Assembly: GCF_003583405.1 (NCBI RefSeq)
Contig: NZ_QXEC01000008.1
Location: 1 to 64,000 of the forward strand
Reading direction: 5' to 3'
Length of the DNA: 64,000 nucleotides
DNA from: Micromonospora radicis
GTDB taxonomy: Bacteria > Actinomycetota > Actinomycetes > Mycobacteriales > Micromonosporaceae
This document shows, one piece after another, positions 1 to 9,460 of this stretch. A program made the translations under genes and the position numbers. Each line of letters starts with the position of its first letter. Position 1 is the first letter of the stretch. Below the pieces are notes generated by a model. It was given only the letters and a program-made list of their open reading frames with translations. It was not told the DNA's origin and did no database searches.

Positions 1-960
1 CGTGACCTCGTCGGCGAACGACGACAACTGATCCACCATCGTGTTCACCGTCGACTTCAACTCCAGGATCTCACCCCGGGCATCCACCGTGATCTTCTGC
101 GACAGGTCACCCTTCGCGACCGCGGTGGAGACCTGGGAGATGTTGCGGACCTGACTGGTCAGGTTCCCGGCGAGCTGGTTGACGTTCTCGGTCAGGTCCC
201 GCCAGGTGCCGGAGACCCCACGTACCTGGGCCTGACCGCCGAGCTTGCCCTCGGTGCCCACCTCACGGGCCACCCGGGTCACCTCGTCGGCGAACGACGA
301 CAACTGATCCACCATCGTGTTGACGGTGTCCTTGAGTTCGAGGATCTCCCCCTGCGCGGCCACGGTGATCTTCTGCGACAGGTCGCCCCGCGCCACCGCC
401 GTGGAGACCTGCGCGATGTTACGCACCTGGGCGGTCAGGTTCGACGCCATCGAGTTGACGCTGTCGGTCAGGTCCTTCCAGGTGCCGGCCACGTTGGGCA
501 CCTCGGCCTGGCCGCCGAGCTTGCCCTCGGTACCCACCTCACGGGCCACCCGGGTCACCTGCTCGGCGAAGAGCCGCAGGGTGTCGGTCAGCGAGTTCAT
601 GGTGTCGGCCAGCTCGGCGACCTCACCCCGGGCGCTGACCGTGATCTTCTGACTCAGGTCGCCCTTCGCCACGGCGGTGGCCACCTGGGAGATCGACCGC
701 ACCTGCCCGGTGAGGTTCGACGCCATGGTGTTCACCGAGTCGGTGAGGTCCTTCCAGGTGCCGGCGACCCCGCGTACGTCGGCCTGGCCGCCGAGCTTGC
801 CCTCGGTACCCACCTCGCGGGCCACCCGGGTCACCTCGTTGGAGAAGGACGAGAGCTGGTCGACCATGGTGTTGACGGTCCGGCCGATCCGCAGGTACTC
901 ACCGCGCAGCGGGCGGCCGTCGATCTCCAGTGCCATGTGCTGGGTGAGGTCACCGTCGGC
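1..960 (-). repeat. tandem 276-bp HAMP-coding repeats
   Basis: A block with an exact period of 276 bp (92 codons) recurs with equivalent points at 5, 281, 557 and 833. The copies are nearly identical over long stretches, for example the segment coding [10 protein letters not shown] at about 234-260, 510-536 and 786-812. The array continues past the left edge. Confidence 0.9.
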
Positions 961-1326
961 GACCGCGACGATGACCCGGGCGATCTCCGTGGTCGGACGA
1001 CCCAGGTCGTCGATCAGCGAGTTGACCGCCCGCTGCCCCTCCGCCCACGAGCCGTCCAGGCCCTCCTCGTCCAGCCGCTCGGTCAGCCGGCCGTCGCGCC
1101 CGACGACCCGGCTGATCCGGCGCAGGTCCAGATGTTGCCGCTCCTGCAACGACACCACGTCGTTGAAGGCGTCCGCCACCTCACCGGCCGCGCCCTGGCG
1201 CCGGGGCAGCCGCACCTTGAGGTCGCCGCTGCGGACCCGCCGCAGCGCCTCCGCCAGCTCGGTGAGGACCGCCTCGTGGTCGGCGGCGGTGCTGCCCGCG
1301 ATCGCCGACTGTTTCGCCGTGGTCAT
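1..1326 (-). CDS. poly-HAMP domain signalling protein, N-terminal part (runs off left edge)
   Basis: The first 442 codons of a large cytoplasmic signalling protein are visible; the rest lies beyond base 1. After an N-terminal stretch of about 120 residues the protein consists of tandem HAMP units of 92 residues, each carrying variants of [24 protein letters not shown] and [10 protein letters not shown]. This layout is that of the poly-HAMP (Nik1-like) hybrid kinases, which in actinomycetes usually continue into GAF, histidine kinase and receiver domains; those parts are not seen here, so kinase activity is inference. There is no signal peptide or membrane segment in the visible part, so it should be cytosolic. 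Two adjacent ATG codons at 1329 and 1326 follow a GAGGA; 1326 has the better spacing. It is divergent from the SpoIIE phosphatase at 1481, which suggests a shared signalling theme. Confidence 0.85.
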   Translation of the reverse strand, partial: MTTAKQSAIAGSTAADHEAVLTELAEALRRVRSGDLKVRLPRRQGAAGEVADAFNDVVSLQERQHLDLRRISRVVGRDGRLTERLDEEGLDGSWAEGQRAVNSLIDDLGRPTTEIARVIVAVADGDLTQHMALEIDGRPLRGEYLRIGRTVNTMVDQLSSFSNEVTRVAREVGTEGKLGGQADVRGVAGTWKDLTDSVNTMASNLTGQVRSISQVATAVAKGDLSQKITVSARGEVAELADTMNSLTDTLRLFAEQVTRVAREVGTEGKLGGQAEVPNVAGTWKDLTDSVNSMASNLTAQVRNIAQVSTAVARGDLSQKITVAAQGEILELKDTVNTMVDQLSSFADEVTRVAREVGTEGKLGGQAQVRGVSGTWRDLTENVNQLAGNLTSQVRNISQVSTAVAKGDLSQKITVDARGEILELKSTVNTMVDQLSSFADEVT

Positions 1327-1480
1327 CATTCCTCGCTCAACTCGGGGTCCACCGGCTTGCGCCGGCCACCCCATCATTGTCCCCGTGAGCTTGAAACCGC
1401 CATGGCGCACCGCCGTCCGCGATCCGGACGAAGGGCGTGATCAGCTTGGCACCGGACCGGTAGCGGTGGAGGATACGAGG

Positions 1481-3553
1481 GTGTCAGCGGAGGCGGGGCC
1501 CGCGGTGACCCGAGGCCCAGACGAGCACGTACGGCGCGTCCGGCTCCCCGCCGATCGCCGTACGCCGGCGGCCGCGCGGGCCCTGGTCCGGTCGGTACTC
1601 ACCGAGGCGAACCTGGACGAACTGCTCAACGAGGCACTTCTGCTGACCACCGAGCTGTCCACCAACGCCGTCGAACACGCCCGGACCGAGTTGGACGTCG
1701 AGGTGACCGCCGACGCGGCGGGGTTGACGGTCACCGTCTCCGACTTCGCCTCCGGCCCGGTCGACGAGCTGACGGTGGGGGTACGCAATGTGGCGACCGA
1801 CATAGCCGAGGTCGCCGAACGCGGTCGCGGTCTGCTCCTGGTCGACCACTTCGCCAGCCGTTGGGGCACCACGTACCTGCCGACCGGCAAGGGGGTGTGG
1901 TTCCGGCTGGACCGCCGCGACTCGGCCGGGCCGCAGCCGGACGACTTCACCGCGCCCTCCGCCGACCCGGACGGCAGCGGACCGGCCACCAACACGCCCA
2001 GCGCCGGGGCGATGAGCGCGTTGATGCAGATCACCCCCGACCCGTACGCCGACGATCCGCTGCCCGACTTCGCCACCAGCCTGCTCAGTCGGGTGGCGGA
2101 GATGATCGGCGCGGCCGGGGGCGTGGTGCGGCTGGACCGGGGCGACGGCCTGGGCCAGCAGATCCTCGCCCGGTACGGCCGGCAGCCCCGGCCCGGCAAC
2201 GAACTGCTCCGGGTGCCGCTGGCGGTGCACCGCCCGTACGCCGGGGAACTGGAGCTGGACGCGGCACCCACCGCGTACGCCCGGCCGCTGGCCCTGCTGA
2301 CCGCCGAACGGCTGTCGCTGCACCTGGAGAACGACCGGCTGCGCCGCGCCGACGTCCGCCGGCAGGCCTGGCTGACCTTCCTCGCCGAGGCCAGTGAACT
2401 GCTGGCGCAGTCGCTGGACGTCGAGCTGACCATGGCGCTCGTCCCACAACTGGTGGTGCCGCGGCTCGGCCAGTGGTGTGCGGTACACATCACCGACGAG
2501 TGGGGTCGGCTCCGCCTCGCGGCGGCCAGCCACGCGGACGAGGCGTTGCTGCCGCGACTGCACGCCACCCTGCGTGAGGCCGGCCCCGATTCGGTGCAGG
2601 CCCGGTTGCGCGAGGCCAGCCGAAACGGCACCCAGACACCGCTCGGTGCGCCGATGGAGGGCTTCGCCGTGCCGCTGATCGCCCGCGGCCAGCGCCTCGG
2701 CACCCTCGCCGTCGGGCGGCACCAACGGCACCGGCACGATCCGGACGAGATCGCGGTGCTGGAGGACGTGGCCCGGCGGGCGGCGCTCGCGATCGAGAAC
2801 GCCCGCATCCACGCGGAGCGCCGACGGGTGGCGCAAACCCTGCAACAGTCGCTGCTACCGCCGGTGTTGCCGGTGGTCGACGGCATCGGCTTCGCCGCCG
2901 AGTACGTCCCGACCGGCGGGGACGCCGAGGTCGGCGGCGACTTCTACGACGTGGTGCCGTTGCCGGACGGACGTTGGCTGGTGGTGATCGGGGACGTCTC
3001 CGGCAAGGGGGTTCAGGCCGCGGCGGTCACCGGGCTGGTCCGGGACGTCATCCGGGTACTGGCCGGGGACGGCAAGCCGCTGCCCGAGTTGTTGTCCCGA
3101 CTCAACGAGACGTTGGTCGAGCGTGGTTCCGGCCGCTACTGCACGCTGGCGCTGGCGGCCGTCGGCCCGGGTGAGGGCGACCGGCTCGACGTCGGGCTGC
3201 ACCTGGCCGGGCACGACCGGCCGCTGCTGCTGCGGGCCGGTGGGGCGGCGGCCGGTTTCGTCGGCACCGGCGGCACCGCGCTCGGCCTGCTCGACGCGAT
3301 CTCCTCACCGACTGCGGAGATCACCCTCGAACCCGGCGACTGCCTGGTCTTCTACACCGACGGGGTGACCGAGCGCCGCCGGGGGCGGGAGTTGTTCGGC
3401 ACCGGGCGGCTGCGCGACGCCGCCGTCCCGCTCGGCGGCTACTCGGCGGACGTGGTGGCGGCTCGGCTGCGCTCCACCGCGATCAACTTCTCGGTGGAGG
3501 AGCCCCGCGACGACATCGCCATCCTCGTGCTGCGCAACGACGCCACCGGCTGA
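1481..3553 (+). CDS. ATP-binding SpoIIE family protein phosphatase with GAF region
   Basis: A 690-residue cytosolic regulator. Residues about 25-140 form an RsbW/HATPase_c_2 kinase-like fold with the N-box LTTELSTNAVEHA and a GRGLLLVD glycine box. The middle (about 190-450) looks like GAF-type sensory sequence ending in LAIENARIHAERRRVAQTLQQSLLP, a typical linker to the phosphatase. Residues about 470-690 are a SpoIIE/PP2C domain with metal ligands in GGDFYD (485-490), GDVSGKG, FYTDGVTE and DDIAILVL. Such proteins combine anti-sigma kinase and anti-anti-sigma phosphatase activity. The GTG at 1481 is chosen because GGAGGA lies about 7 bases upstream; the open frame extends much further 5' but there it is only antisense to the HAMP gene. 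Substrate unknown. Confidence 0.88.
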   Translation: MSAEAGPAVTRGPDEHVRRVRLPADRRTPAAARALVRSVLTEANLDELLNEALLLTTELSTNAVEHARTELDVEVTADAAGLTVTVSDFASGPVDELTVGVRNVATDIAEVAERGRGLLLVDHFASRWGTTYLPTGKGVWFRLDRRDSAGPQPDDFTAPSADPDGSGPATNTPSAGAMSALMQITPDPYADDPLPDFATSLLSRVAEMIGAAGGVVRLDRGDGLGQQILARYGRQPRPGNELLRVPLAVHRPYAGELELDAAPTAYARPLALLTAERLSLHLENDRLRRADVRRQAWLTFLAEASELLAQSLDVELTMALVPQLVVPRLGQWCAVHITDEWGRLRLAAASHADEALLPRLHATLREAGPDSVQARLREASRNGTQTPLGAPMEGFAVPLIARGQRLGTLAVGRHQRHRHDPDEIAVLEDVARRAALAIENARIHAERRRVAQTLQQSLLPPVLPVVDGIGFAAEYVPTGGDAEVGGDFYDVVPLPDGRWLVVIGDVSGKGVQAAAVTGLVRDVIRVLAGDGKPLPELLSRLNETLVERGSGRYCTLALAAVGPGEGDRLDVGLHLAGHDRPLLLRAGGAAAGFVGTGGTALGLLDAISSPTAEITLEPGDCLVFYTDGVTERRRGRELFGTGRLRDAAVPLGGYSADVVAARLRSTAINFSVEEPRDDIAILVLRNDATG

Positions 3554-3591
3554 CCTCAGCTCGACCCGCACCACGGGCGGGCAGCGGTGGG

Positions 3592-4938
3592 TCAGAGGCC
3601 GCCGGGGAGGCGGCCGGGGGCCAGGCGGTGGCCCGGGTCGAGGTGTTGCTTGACGGCGCGGAGCCGGGCCAGGCCGGTCAGCTCGCCCCAGAGGTCGACG
3701 GCGCGCCGGACGGCGGGCGGCGCGGAGAGCACCACGCACCGGCCCCGTCGGGCGAGCAGCACGCTGCGGACCGCGACCAGGATCGCCGCCACCCGGTCGG
3801 GCGGGAGCGCGCCGGACAGGGCCGCGTGCACCACCCCCAGCCCGGCCGAGCCACGAACCGGCACCGGCGTGCCGGCCGCGTCGCGCAGCGCGTACACCGC
3901 CGCGTGCAGGTCGGTGATCGGCACCTCCAGCCGCAACGCGGTGTCGCCGGGAGCGAACGGGTAACTGCGCCACCACGGCGGCGCGGACCGGGCCACCGTG
4001 GTCCGCGAGCCGAACAGCGACACCAGCCGCTCGGTGCGCTCGGCCACGTCGGCAGGCCCGCCCTCAAGCAGTATCACCAGTGCGCCGGTGCCCGCCGGGC
4101 CGGCCGGTGCCCGCCCCGTCATCGACGGGTGACGGGCCATCGCCTCGGCCCGGCGGTCCCGCTGCGGCCGGGGTCCCGCGCCGGCCGGCAGGTCGAGCTC
4201 GACCGCGGCCGGGTCGAGTCGGGCGGCGAGCACCGCACGGATCAGGTCGTGCACCTCCAGCGGAGTCCACACCGGTCGGGTCACCCAGACCCGGCTGGCC
4301 GGGCTGGCCTGCACCCGCAGGGTGGCGCTGACCAGCACGCCCAGCGCACCCTGCGAACCGCACAGCAGCCGGGCCTGCGCCAGCCCGGCCGCCCCGCCAC
4401 CGGCTTCGGTCAACTCGCCGTCGGCGGCCAGGTAGCGCAGGCCGACGAGTTGGTCGCAGGCGGTGCCGTGCCGGTGCCGCAGCGGGCCGGACTCGTCGGC
4501 GGCGAGTACGCCACCGACGGTGGCACCGGGCGACGGAGCGTCCAACGCGAGCCGCTGGCCGGTGCGCTCCAGGGTGGCCTGCACCGCCCGCAGCGGCGTG
4601 CCGGCGCCGACCTCGGCCGTGCCCTGCCCCGGTGGCTGGTGCCCGATGCCGGCGAGTCGGCCGGTGTCGAGCAGGATGTCGACCCGCTCGGGCACGGCAC
4701 CCCAGTCGAGCTTCGTCCCGGCGCCGCGCGGCACCACCGTCAGGTCGTGCCGCGCGGCCAGCCGCAGCACCTGCGCCGCCGCGTGCGCGCCGCCCGGCAC
4801 CGCCACCCACCGGGCCGGACGACCGGCCACCTCGTCGGCCGGACCGGCGAACCGGGCGAAGCGCGTACCGCAGATCTCGGTCAGCCGGTGGGCGATGTCG
4901 AGGGCACCGGACCCGCCGGTGGAACGTGCTGGCACCAT
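3592..4938 (-). CDS. FAD-binding oxidoreductase (GlcE-like, FAD_binding_4)
   Basis: A 448-residue flavoprotein of the vanillyl-alcohol oxidase/glycolate oxidase GlcE type. The FAD-binding half has VVPRGAGTKLDWG near residue 75 and SPGATVGGVLAADESG followed by GPLRHRHGT, the stretch typical of GlcE-like proteins. The C-terminal half is short, as in GlcE, rather than the full GlcD length. GlcE is normally a subunit of glycolate oxidase, but no glcD or glcF lies nearby, so the substrate is unknown. The ATG at 4938 is chosen because upstream codons would run into the divergent peptidase gene. A LexA-like palindrome sits 9 bases upstream, so damage-linked control is possible but unproven. Confidence 0.8.
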   Translation of the reverse strand: MVPARSTGGSGALDIAHRLTEICGTRFARFAGPADEVAGRPARWVAVPGGAHAAAQVLRLAARHDLTVVPRGAGTKLDWGAVPERVDILLDTGRLAGIGHQPPGQGTAEVGAGTPLRAVQATLERTGQRLALDAPSPGATVGGVLAADESGPLRHRHGTACDQLVGLRYLAADGELTEAGGGAAGLAQARLLCGSQGALGVLVSATLRVQASPASRVWVTRPVWTPLEVHDLIRAVLAARLDPAAVELDLPAGAGPRPQRDRRAEAMARHPSMTGRAPAGPAGTGALVILLEGGPADVAERTERLVSLFGSRTTVARSAPPWWRSYPFAPGDTALRLEVPITDLHAAVYALRDAAGTPVPVRGSAGLGVVHAALSGALPPDRVAAILVAVRSVLLARRGRCVVLSAPPAVRRAVDLWGELTGLARLRAVKQHLDPGHRLAPGRLPGGL

Positions 4939-4946
4939 GACTGCGA

Positions 4947-4962
4947 TCGTACATGTGTTCGA
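4947..4962. promoter_or_regulatory. LexA-like SOS box
   Basis: TCGTACATGTGTTCGA matches the actinobacterial LexA consensus TCGAAC-N4-GTTCGA at 11 of 12 fixed positions. It lies between the divergent FAD oxidoreductase (ATG at 4938) and the S9 peptidase (GTG at 5021). Very similar half sites occur in the box at 19482. Confidence 0.55.
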
Positions 4963-5020
4963 ACGATCGGGAAGGGACTTGCGCCACCCGGCGAGGGACG
5001 GCGGCCGGTAACGTGGCGCC

Positions 5021-7117
5021 GTGACCACCGAGACCTCCCCACCCGTGGCGAAGCGGGTGCCGACCGAGCGCATCCACCACGGCGACACCTTCGTCGACGA
5101 GTACGCCTGGCTTGCCGCCAAGGACGACCCGGAGACGATCGCCTACCTCGACGCCGAGAATGCCTGGACCGAGGCGCGGACGAGCCACCTGTCCCGCCTG
5201 CGTACGGAGTTGTTCGAGGAGATCCGGCGCCGCACCCAGGAGACCGACCTGTCGGTGCCGACCCGCAAGGGCGGGCACTGGTACTACACCCGCACGGTCG
5301 AGGGCCAGCAGTACGGCGTGCACTGCCGCCGGGCGGTCCGCGACGGCGAGACGACGCCGCCGATCAGCTCCGACGGCGCCCCGCTGGACGGCGAGGAGAT
5401 CCTGCTCGACGGCAACCTCCTCGCCGAGGGGCACGACTTCTTCGCCCTGGGCGCCTTCGACGTCAGCCCGGACGGGCGGTTCCTGGCGTACTCAACGGAC
5501 TTCTCCGGCGACGAACGCTTCACCCTGCGGATCAAGGATCTCGACAGCGGCGAACTGCTGCCCGACGAGATACCCGGCACCTTCTACGGCACCGCCTGGT
5601 CGGCCGACGCGTCGGTGTTGTGCTACGTCACAGTGGACGAGGCGTGGCGGCCGAACCGGGTGTGGCGGCACGTGATGGGCACCGCCGCCACCGACGACGT
5701 CGTGGTGCACGCCGAGGACGACGAACGGTTCTGGGTCGGGGTCGAGCTGACCCGTTCCGAGCGGTTCATCCTGATCGACATCGCCAGCAAGCTCACCAGC
5801 GAGGTCCGGGTGATCCCGGCCGACAACCCGACCGGCGAGCCGGCGGTGATCGCCCCCCGCCGGCAGGGCGTCGAGTACTCGGTGGAGCACCACGGACACC
5901 GGTTCCTGATCCTGCACAACGACGGTGCGGAGGACTTCGCCCTGGCGTACACGTCGGCGGACGCGCCGGGCGACTGGGTGCCGCTGATCGACCACTCCCC
6001 CGGCACCCGGCTGGAGTCGGTCGACGCCTTCGCCAACCACCTGGTGATCAGCTTGCGGAACAACGGTCTGACCGGGTTGCGGGTGCTGCCGATCGCCGGC
6101 GGCGACGGCCACGACATCGAGTTCCCGGAGCCGTTGCACACGGTCGGCCTGGACAGCAACCCCGAGTACCGGACCAGCCGGCTGCGCCTGCGTTACACCT
6201 CGCTGGTCGTCCCGGACTCGGTGTACGACTACGACCTGACGACCCGCGAGCTGACCCTGTTGCGGCGCCGGCCGGTGCTGCCCGGCCCGGACGGGCGGGC
6301 CTACCAACCGGAGGACTACGAGCAGCAGCGGGACTGGGCGCTGGCCGACGACGGCACCAAGGTGCCGATCTCCCTGGTCTACCGCCGGGGTACGCCCCGG
6401 GACGGTTCCGCGCCCTGCGTCCTGTACGGCTACGGCTCGTACGAGGCCAGCATGGACCCGTGGTTCTCGGTCGGTCGACTGTCCCTGCTGGACCGCGGGG
6501 TGGTCTTCGCGGTGGCCCACGTACGCGGTGGTGGCGAACTGGGCCGACGCTGGTACGACCAGGGCAAGATGCTGGCCAAGAAGAACACCTTCACCGACTT
6601 CGTGGCCTGCGCCCGGCACCTGGCGAAGGCGGGTTGGACCGCGCCGGACCGGTTGGTCGCCCGGGGCGGCTCGGCCGGCGGCCTGCTGATGGGCGCGGTC
6701 GCCAACCTCGCCCCGGACGCCTTCACCGGCATCGTCGCGCAGGTGCCGTTCGTGGACGCGCTCAGCACGATCCTCGACCCGTCCCTGCCGCTGACCGTCA
6801 CCGAGTGGGAGGAGTGGGGCAACCCGCTGGCCGACCCGGAGGTGTACGCGTACATGAAGTCGTACACCCCGTACGAGAACGTGGCGGCGCTGGACTATCC
6901 GGCGATCCTCGCGATGACCAGCCTCAACGACACCCGGGTGCTCTACCACGAGCCGGCGAAGTGGATCGCCCGGCTGCGGGCCGTCGCGCCGCAGGGCGAA
7001 TACCTGCTCAAGACCGAGATGGAGGCGGGTCACGGCGGGCCCAGCGGGCGCTACGACGCCTGGCGGGAGGAGGCGTTCGTCAACGCCTGGACCCTGGACC
7101 GGCTCGGCCGCGCCTGA
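5021..7117 (+). CDS. S9 family prolyl oligopeptidase / oligopeptidase B
   Basis: A 698-residue serine peptidase of the S9A family, probably cytosolic, as no signal peptide is present. The N-terminal two thirds form the beta-propeller; the C-terminal catalytic domain carries the nucleophile Ser551 in GGSAGG, Asp637 in SLNDTRV and His671 in AGHGGPSGR. Length and the GHGGPSGR motif fit oligopeptidase B-like enzymes, which cut short peptides after basic residues, or a close prolyl oligopeptidase relative; specificity cannot be read from sequence alone. The GTG start has no strong ribosome-binding site; in-frame homology to KRVPTERIHHGD-type N-termini supports it. The gene stands alone and is divergent from the FAD oxidoreductase. 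Confidence 0.93.
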   Translation: MTTETSPPVAKRVPTERIHHGDTFVDEYAWLAAKDDPETIAYLDAENAWTEARTSHLSRLRTELFEEIRRRTQETDLSVPTRKGGHWYYTRTVEGQQYGVHCRRAVRDGETTPPISSDGAPLDGEEILLDGNLLAEGHDFFALGAFDVSPDGRFLAYSTDFSGDERFTLRIKDLDSGELLPDEIPGTFYGTAWSADASVLCYVTVDEAWRPNRVWRHVMGTAATDDVVVHAEDDERFWVGVELTRSERFILIDIASKLTSEVRVIPADNPTGEPAVIAPRRQGVEYSVEHHGHRFLILHNDGAEDFALAYTSADAPGDWVPLIDHSPGTRLESVDAFANHLVISLRNNGLTGLRVLPIAGGDGHDIEFPEPLHTVGLDSNPEYRTSRLRLRYTSLVVPDSVYDYDLTTRELTLLRRRPVLPGPDGRAYQPEDYEQQRDWALADDGTKVPISLVYRRGTPRDGSAPCVLYGYGSYEASMDPWFSVGRLSLLDRGVVFAVAHVRGGGELGRRWYDQGKMLAKKNTFTDFVACARHLAKAGWTAPDRLVARGGSAGGLLMGAVANLAPDAFTGIVAQVPFVDALSTILDPSLPLTVTEWEEWGNPLADPEVYAYMKSYTPYENVAALDYPAILAMTSLNDTRVLYHEPAKWIARLRAVAPQGEYLLKTEMEAGHGGPSGRYDAWREEAFVNAWTLDRLGRA

Positions 7118-7238
7118 CCCGGCTCCGGCCGCCGATCCGTGCGGCCTCGGTGACCCGCCTGGTCACCGGGGCCGTGGCTGGCCGCCGCAGCCGAGTCCCG
7201 AACGGGTGGCGGGTCGGCCCGCTGGGCTGCCGTGCTGG

Positions 7239-8762
7239 TCAACCGACGCGCAGTTCCTCCAGCGCCGTGTTCGACCGCAGGAAGAGCACCCCCAGCCCAA
7301 CCGTGAGCAGCACCGCAGCCACCGCGCCGCCGCCGACCATCGCCAGCTGTACCACCGGTACGTCCGGCGTGTGCACCACCCGTCCGACCTCGACCAACTC
7401 CGTGTACTCGGCGCGGGTGGCCGGGTTCTCGCACAGCTCCACCGTCGCCTGGCACACCTCCTGGGTGTAACCGCCGCGGACGGCCTCGCCGGTGAGGAGC
7501 CGACCGATGGCGTACCCGACGCCGAGCGCGACCAGCACGGCGGGCACCACGGGAGCCAGCATCTGCCAGAGGATCGAGGTGCCGATGGTGGCACGGGGCA
7601 CGCCGATCGCCACCAGTGCGGCGTACGCCCGGCGGCGCGAGACGATCCCCTCGACCAGGGTGACCAGCAGACCTGCGGCGGCGATGGAGACGGCCACGGC
7701 GATCGCCAGGTCGATCAGGTCCATGGTGTCGAGATAGAAGGAGCCGTAGAGGCCGGCCTCGTCGTCGTAGCCGGCCTGCCGATTCTGCTCCCGCTGGAGC
7801 TGCTCGTTGAGCAGGAAGTACGCCCGGAACGCCGCCGCACCGCCACCGACGACCACCACAGCGAGCAGGGCGGCGAAGGTCCGGCTGCTGGCCCACGGGT
7901 CGTCGGCCAGCCGGCAGCCGGCGAGCAGGGCGGCCGGGCGTCCAGCGAAGCGGTGCAGCACCCGCCCGGCCAGGTACGAGAGCCAACCGGCGCCCAGGAT
8001 CACCCCCATCACGGCGGAGAAGAGGCCGATCAGGACGACAACGGCCAACCAGTCGAGCCGCGCGTCTCGGAAGGCCCGCTGGATCGGCTCGATCATCGCC
8101 GCCGCCAGTACCCCGAACCCGATCAGCAGCGCGGGCCACGGGCGGGGTGACCCGCTGCGGGCGGCCCGCCGGAACACGCCCAACGGCGTGGCGGCGACCC
8201 GGCGCAGCAGCACGGCGGTGGCCAGCGCGGCGACGAGCGGCAGTCCCAGCACCACCGCCGCCATGGCCGGCACCGGTGGCAGTACGTCGGTGGGTAGGGC
8301 AAGCTGCCCGTTGGCGTCCGGGCGGTGCAGCAGTTCCCGCCCGACCAGGTACACCGCCAGGCCGACCAGGGTGCCGACCAGGCTGGCCAGGCCGGTCTCC
8401 AGCATCACGATCCGGGTCACCTGACCGGGTGTCGCGCCCGCCAGCCGCAGCGCGGCGAGCCGGCGGTCCCGCGCCGGGGCACCGAGCCGGGCGCTCTGAC
8501 CGGCCAGGGCCAGCACCGGGATGGCCAGCAGCAGCAGCGCGAACGCGGTGCCGCCACGCAGCCCCGGCTCGCGCAGCAGCGCGTTGACGTACTGCTCGGA
8601 CTGCTGGTGGGCGTCGCCGGGCGGCTTCTGGATGGCCAGCACGGTCAGCGCCGCCAACCCGGCGAGGGTGGCCAGGGCGGCACTCAGCGCGGTCAGGGCC
8701 ACCCGGGCGGCGTCGGTGCGGTTGCCGGCGAGGGCCAGCCGGGTCAGCGTGCCGGGACTCAC
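7239..8762 (-). CDS. ABC transporter permease, FtsX-like
   Basis: A 507-residue integral membrane protein with many hydrophobic segments, including an N-terminal helix, a core of four helices and a C-terminal group near residues 345-500 with the usual large extracytoplasmic loop (about 380-460, with two cysteines). It has two FtsX-like halves, as in the permeases of MacB/LolE-type exporters. Its GTG start overlaps the stop of the ATPase gene by four bases (GTGA), which indicates translational coupling in the PadR-ATPase-permease operon. The operon is probably induced when its PadR regulator releases DNA; antibiotic or peptide export is a reasonable but unproven role. Confidence 0.88.
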   Translation of the reverse strand: MSPGTLTRLALAGNRTDAARVALTALSAALATLAGLAALTVLAIQKPPGDAHQQSEQYVNALLREPGLRGGTAFALLLLAIPVLALAGQSARLGAPARDRRLAALRLAGATPGQVTRIVMLETGLASLVGTLVGLAVYLVGRELLHRPDANGQLALPTDVLPPVPAMAAVVLGLPLVAALATAVLLRRVAATPLGVFRRAARSGSPRPWPALLIGFGVLAAAMIEPIQRAFRDARLDWLAVVVLIGLFSAVMGVILGAGWLSYLAGRVLHRFAGRPAALLAGCRLADDPWASSRTFAALLAVVVVGGGAAAFRAYFLLNEQLQREQNRQAGYDDEAGLYGSFYLDTMDLIDLAIAVAVSIAAAGLLVTLVEGIVSRRRAYAALVAIGVPRATIGTSILWQMLAPVVPAVLVALGVGYAIGRLLTGEAVRGGYTQEVCQATVELCENPATRAEYTELVEVGRVVHTPDVPVVQLAMVGGGAVAAVLLTVGLGVLFLRSNTALEELRVG

Positions 8763-9460
8763 CGCGTGCCGCCGGCCATCGGGGCGTCGAGGCCCAGACC
8801 GGTGTGGTCGATCGCGCCGTCGCGCATGACGATCTCGCGGTCGGCGTACGCGGCGATCCTGGGCTCGTGGGTCACCATCAGCACCGTCGTACGCTGCCGG
8901 CGGGCGAGCCGGACCAGTTGGGTGAGCACCTGCTCGCCGGCGAGCGTGTCCAGCGCGCCGGTCGGCTCGTCGGCGAAGAGCACCTGCGGTTCGGTGACCA
9001 GTGCTCGCGCGGTGGCGCAGCGTTGCTGCTGGCCACCGGACATCTCGCCGGGCCGCACGTCGGCGAGTTCTGCCACGCCGAACCGGTCCAGCCAGGTGAG
9101 CGCCGCCGTCCGCGCCGCTCGCCGCCCCGTGCCGGCGAGCAACAACGGAAGGGCGACGTTCTCCGCCGCGGTCAGCTCCGCGACGAGCTGACCGAACTGG
9201 AACAACACCCCGAAGTCGGTACGCCGCAGTCGCGACCGGGCCGCCTCCGACCAGGTGTCGATCCGGTGGTCGCGCCAGATCACCTCACCGGCGTCCGGGC
9301 GCAGGATGCCCGCCAGGCAGTGCAGCAGGGTGGACTTGCCGCAGCCGCTCGGCCCGGTCACCGCGACGATCTCGCCCTCGGCGACGTCGAGGGTGAGACC
9401 ACGCAGCGCGGGTGTCGGCCCGTACGACTTGACCAGCGCGCGTGCCTGAAGTTGTGTCAC
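8759..9460 (-). CDS. ABC transporter ATP-binding protein (LolD/MacB type)
   Basis: A 233-residue ATPase with Walker A GPSGCGKST, a Q-loop region in FQFGQLVAELTAAENV, signature MSGGQQQR, Walker B VLFADEP and switch histidine in VTHEP. It is the typical partner of the FtsX-like permease that follows. The GTG at 9460 follows GGGAGG with good spacing and overlaps the stop codon of the upstream PadR gene as GTGA, so the longer open frame upstream is not used. Confidence 0.94.
   Translation of the reverse strand: MTQLQARALVKSYGPTPALRGLTLDVAEGEIVAVTGPSGCGKSTLLHCLAGILRPDAGEVIWRDHRIDTWSEAARSRLRRTDFGVLFQFGQLVAELTAAENVALPLLLAGTGRRAARTAALTWLDRFGVAELADVRPGEMSGGQQQRCATARALVTEPQVLFADEPTGALDTLAGEQVLTQLVRLARRQRTTVLMVTHEPRIAAYADREIVMRDGAIDHTGLGLDAPMAGGTR

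Noticed and set aside
677..1480. Long plus-strand open frame covering the HAMP repeats
   Set aside because: It is antisense to the poly-HAMP gene; the true phosphatase starts at the GTG at 1481 behind GGAGGA.
1330..1480. Possible SigB-type promoter (GTTT...GGGGAC) between the HAMP and SpoIIE genes
   Set aside because: The spacing between the two elements is too short for a SigB/SigH promoter.
3628..7470. A plus-strand open frame of 1280 codons
   Set aside because: It is a high-GC shadow of the FAD oxidoreductase and the S9 peptidase; the product is Arg/Gly/Pro-rich without domains.
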